From: Kiritimatiellia bacterium
Lineage (GTDB): Bacteria > Verrucomicrobiota > Kiritimatiellia > RFP12 > UBA3636
Reading direction: 5' to 3'
Assembly: GCA_017413145.1 (NCBI GenBank)
Contig: JAFPUX010000550.1
Location: forward strand, 1 to 8,202
Length of the DNA: 8,202 bases
Under the pieces are notes generated by a model. The model did not search any database, had not been told where the DNA came from, and saw nothing but the letters and a program-made list of their open reading frames with translations. The position numbers and the translations under genes are program-made. Shown in pieces: positions 6,100-8,202 of this stretch. Each line of letters starts with the position of its first letter. Position 1 is the first letter of the stretch.

Positions 6100-8202
6100 A
6101 TGAAACGCTTTCTCCCCCTTCTTCTCCTCCTTCCCCTCTCCGCGTTCGCGCTCGACGGCGAGCCGGACGGCGTCGCCCCCGAGTCCAACGCCGGCCTCTA
6201 CGTCTCGACGATCGACGGCGTCTTCCTGCCGCGCACGCTCGGCCTCGAAGGCGCGAGCTGGACCCCGATCCTCGCGGTGGACGGCTCGGCGTCGGGCAAC
6301 ACGCGGAACTTCACGCTGAACACCGTCGCGGACGGCTCCGGCTCGGTCTTCTCCGGGACGGTCTCCTACGCGATCGTCGACGACTCCACCGTCACGGCGT
6401 CGTGGCGCATGTCGCCCTCCGACGACGTCCGGCTCAACGCGCTCACGGTCGGCTTCAAGACCCCGGTCACGCTGTTCGCGGGCGGCAAGGTCTCCCTCGG
6501 TTCCGGGACGATCGACATCCCGACCCAGAAGCTGGAGCAGGACAACGAGTTCGTCCACGCGGCCACGCGCGTCTTCGAGCTCTACGACACGGACGGCGTC
6601 CGGCGCCTGCGCATCGACTTCGGCGCGGAGGTCTGGGCGACGGTCCAGGACAACCGCAAGTGGACGGAGCAGGTCCTCGAGATCCGCTTCCAGAAGCCCA
6701 ACGCGGCCCGGAACGGCTCGCTGAAGGACTTCTCGAGCGGGACGACCTACGCGTTCGACTACACGATCGCGCTCACGGGCGACGGCGTGGTCGACCTCGG
6801 CTCGGAGTTCGTCGCGCGGGCCGGCGCGGACTGGATCCCGCTCGCGCAGATGGGGTGGGTCGAACCGGGCTCGGCGCTGGACTTCTCCGCGTTCCCGGGG
6901 CTGCCGGGCGAGGCGGGCCGCCACGGCCGCGTCGTGCGCCGCGGGGACCACTTCGAGTTCGAGGGGCGCCCGGGCGAGCCCCAGCGCTTCTACGGCGTGA
7001 ACCTCTGCTACTCGACGGCGCGGCCGCGGGCGAACGAGGTCGCCATCGCGCAGAACCTCCGGCGCATCGGCTACAACGCGGTGCGACTCCACCACGTGGA
7101 CTTCGAGCTGACCTACGGCCAGGGCGCCGCCTACACGAACCTGCAGGCGTGGGGGACGGGGCTCTTCGACCGGCTCGTCGCGGCGTGCGTCACGAACGGG
7201 CTCTACCTCACGACCGACGTCTTCACCGGCCGCGAGAACGTCCCCTGGCGCGAGCTCGGCGTCGACCGCGACGGGGTGGCCGGCGTCCAGGGCTACAAGC
7301 GCATGCTCCTCGCGAGCGAGCCGGCCGTCTCGAACCTGCTCGACTTCGCGCGCAACTTCTTCGGCCACGTGAACCCCTACACCGGCCGCACGCTCGCGCA
7401 GGAGCCCGCGATGATCGGCATCTCGCTCGTGAACGAGGACTCGATCTCGCCGCTGGCCGCGCCGCAGGAGCTCTGCGCGGAGATCCCGCCCCTCGCCCCG
7501 CTCTGGCGCTCGTGGATCGCCACGAAGAAGGCGGACGACCCCGCCGCGTGGGCGGACGCGTCCAGCGACCCGCCCGCGTCGATGGACCGCTTCTTCCTGC
7601 GTTTTCTCGAGGAGCGCCGCGAGGCCCTCCTCGCGCGCATCGCCGCGGTCCTGCGCGACGAGCTGGGCTGCCGGGCGCCGTTCTCGGACTTGAACGGCAT
7701 CCATATCTCCCTCTCCGACCTCGCCGCGCGCGGCGCGCTGCTCGACTACGCCGACGACCACATCTACTACGACCACCCGACCTTCCTCGGCAGCGGCAAC
7801 GGCACTCCCTCCTCGCTTCCCAACGACCACCCGTTCCGCGGCGCCGCGCTCGGCGTGACGCCCTACGCCGCGTTCCGCCTCGCCGACCGCCCCTACACGA
7901 TCACGGAGTTCAACTACACCGCGCCCGGCAAGTACCGAGCCGGCGGCGGCCTCTCGATGGGCGCCACCGCGGCGCTGCAGGACTGGTCCGGCGTCTGGCG
8001 CTTCGACTGGGGCAGCGGCGACGCCGGCACGCCCTGGACGCAGACGATGGCCTACTTCTGCGCCTCCGGCGACCCGATCCAGCAGCTCTCCGAGCGCGTC
8101 GCCTCGGCCCTCTTCCTGCGCCGCGACGTCGAGCCCCTCGGCCCCTCGCTCGTCGCGCGACTCCCGACCGCCGTCGCCGCCGGCCCGCACGCCGACGCCC
8201 GG
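6100..8202 (+). CDS. secreted glycoside hydrolase, clan GH-A-like (3' partial, 701 codons)
   Basis: The frame from the ATG at 6100 runs open through 701 codons to the window edge, so the C-terminus is missing. Residues 1-17 are a signal peptide (MKRFLPLLLLLPLSAFA). Residues 20-270 look like a beta-sandwich accessory region of unknown family. A TIM-barrel-like catalytic domain follows, with clan GH-A landmarks: FYGVNLCYS at 297-305 (first strand), NAVRLHH at 326-332 with the usual strand-2 Arg329, ISLVNED at 441-447 where Asn445-Glu446 fit the acid/base pair, DDHIYYDHP at 552-560, ITEFN at 601-605 where Glu603 fits the nucleophile, and ALQDWSG at 625-631. Such enzymes cleave beta-linked polysaccharides or oligosaccharides by a retaining mechanism; the substrate and CAZy family cannot be named from this. 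It lies 58 nt after the 20-codon ORF, behind a hairpin, with no Shine-Dalgarno site. It shares the TTTTC(C)GAAC-ATGAAACG start block with the protease gene. Confidence 0.8.
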   Translation, partial: MKRFLPLLLLLPLSAFALDGEPDGVAPESNAGLYVSTIDGVFLPRTLGLEGASWTPILAVDGSASGNTRNFTLNTVADGSGSVFSGTVSYAIVDDSTVTASWRMSPSDDVRLNALTVGFKTPVTLFAGGKVSLGSGTIDIPTQKLEQDNEFVHAATRVFELYDTDGVRRLRIDFGAEVWATVQDNRKWTEQVLEIRFQKPNAARNGSLKDFSSGTTYAFDYTIALTGDGVVDLGSEFVARAGADWIPLAQMGWVEPGSALDFSAFPGLPGEAGRHGRVVRRGDHFEFEGRPGEPQRFYGVNLCYSTARPRANEVAIAQNLRRIGYNAVRLHHVDFELTYGQGAAYTNLQAWGTGLFDRLVAACVTNGLYLTTDVFTGRENVPWRELGVDRDGVAGVQGYKRMLLASEPAVSNLLDFARNFFGHVNPYTGRTLAQEPAMIGISLVNEDSISPLAAPQELCAEIPPLAPLWRSWIATKKADDPAAWADASSDPPASMDRFFLRFLEERREALLARIAAVLRDELGCRAPFSDLNGIHISLSDLAARGALLDYADDHIYYDHPTFLGSGNGTPSSLPNDHPFRGAALGVTPYAAFRLADRPYTITEFNYTAPGKYRAGGGLSMGATAALQDWSGVWRFDWGSGDAGTPWTQTMAYFCASGDPIQQLSERVASALFLRRDVEPLGPSLVARLPTAVAAGPHADAR

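Noticed and set aside
5923..8190. Minus-strand open frame of 755 codons opposite the hydrolase gene
   Set aside because: It has the same codon-register effect: the sense frame lacks TTA, CTA and TCA codons throughout. The sense strand encodes a signal peptide and GH-A landmarks; the antisense product is Arg/Glu/Val-rich without recognisable features.
1..8202. CRISPR array, transposon ends, tRNA, rRNA or phage genes
   Set aside because: I looked for regular direct repeats with spacers, terminal inverted repeats next to transposase motifs, and conserved RNA signatures, and found none. The only repeats are the 7-bp array and the FN3 module duplication.

Overview
The window is a very GC-rich bacterial segment that looks chromosomal. 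It holds one short gene start on the minus strand and a run of plus-strand genes. Its secreted, multi-domain proteins combine a C10-type cysteine protease, FN3-like and LamG-like modules, an autotransporter-type beta-strand motif and a large glycoside hydrolase. Spacers are short and most starts lack a clear Shine-Dalgarno site. This mix suggests an uncultured Verrucomicrobiota/Kiritimatiellota-like (PVC) bacterium; the assignment is inferred from protein style only.

Layout. Bases 1-83 (minus) are the first 27 codons of a gene that leaves the window. Bases 84-155 form a divergent promoter region: two sigma70-like promoters lie back to back with abutting -35 boxes, and each has its -10 box exactly 7 nt from an ATG, so both genes may be made from leaderless transcripts. 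A roughly six-helix membrane protein of unknown function follows (156-851). A new promoter (862-890) and a structured leader precede a 1276-residue secreted protease (967-4797). After a 46-nt spacer made mostly of 7-bp tandem repeats comes a 360-residue secreted beta-strand protein (4844-5926). Next is a 20-codon ORF that looks like a signal peptide joined to the last residues of a protease-like protein (5979-6041), then a strong hairpin (6055-6083). Last is a glycoside-hydrolase-like secreted protein that is open to the window end (6100-8202, 701 codons, no stop).

How they may work together. The protease, the beta-strand protein and the hydrolase are on one strand with gaps of about 50-60 nt apart from the mini-ORF, and no further promoter was recognised, so co-transcription from the 862-890 promoter is plausible. 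All four signal-peptide-type ORFs begin M-K-[R/T]-x-L-P-L, and two large genes share an upstream TTTTC(C)GAAC-ATGAAACG block. This suggests that a common export cassette has been reused with different mature domains. The likely theme is extracellular breakdown of protein and polysaccharide. I see no tRNA, rRNA, CRISPR array, transposase or phage gene. The very long minus-strand reading frames are antisense shadows.
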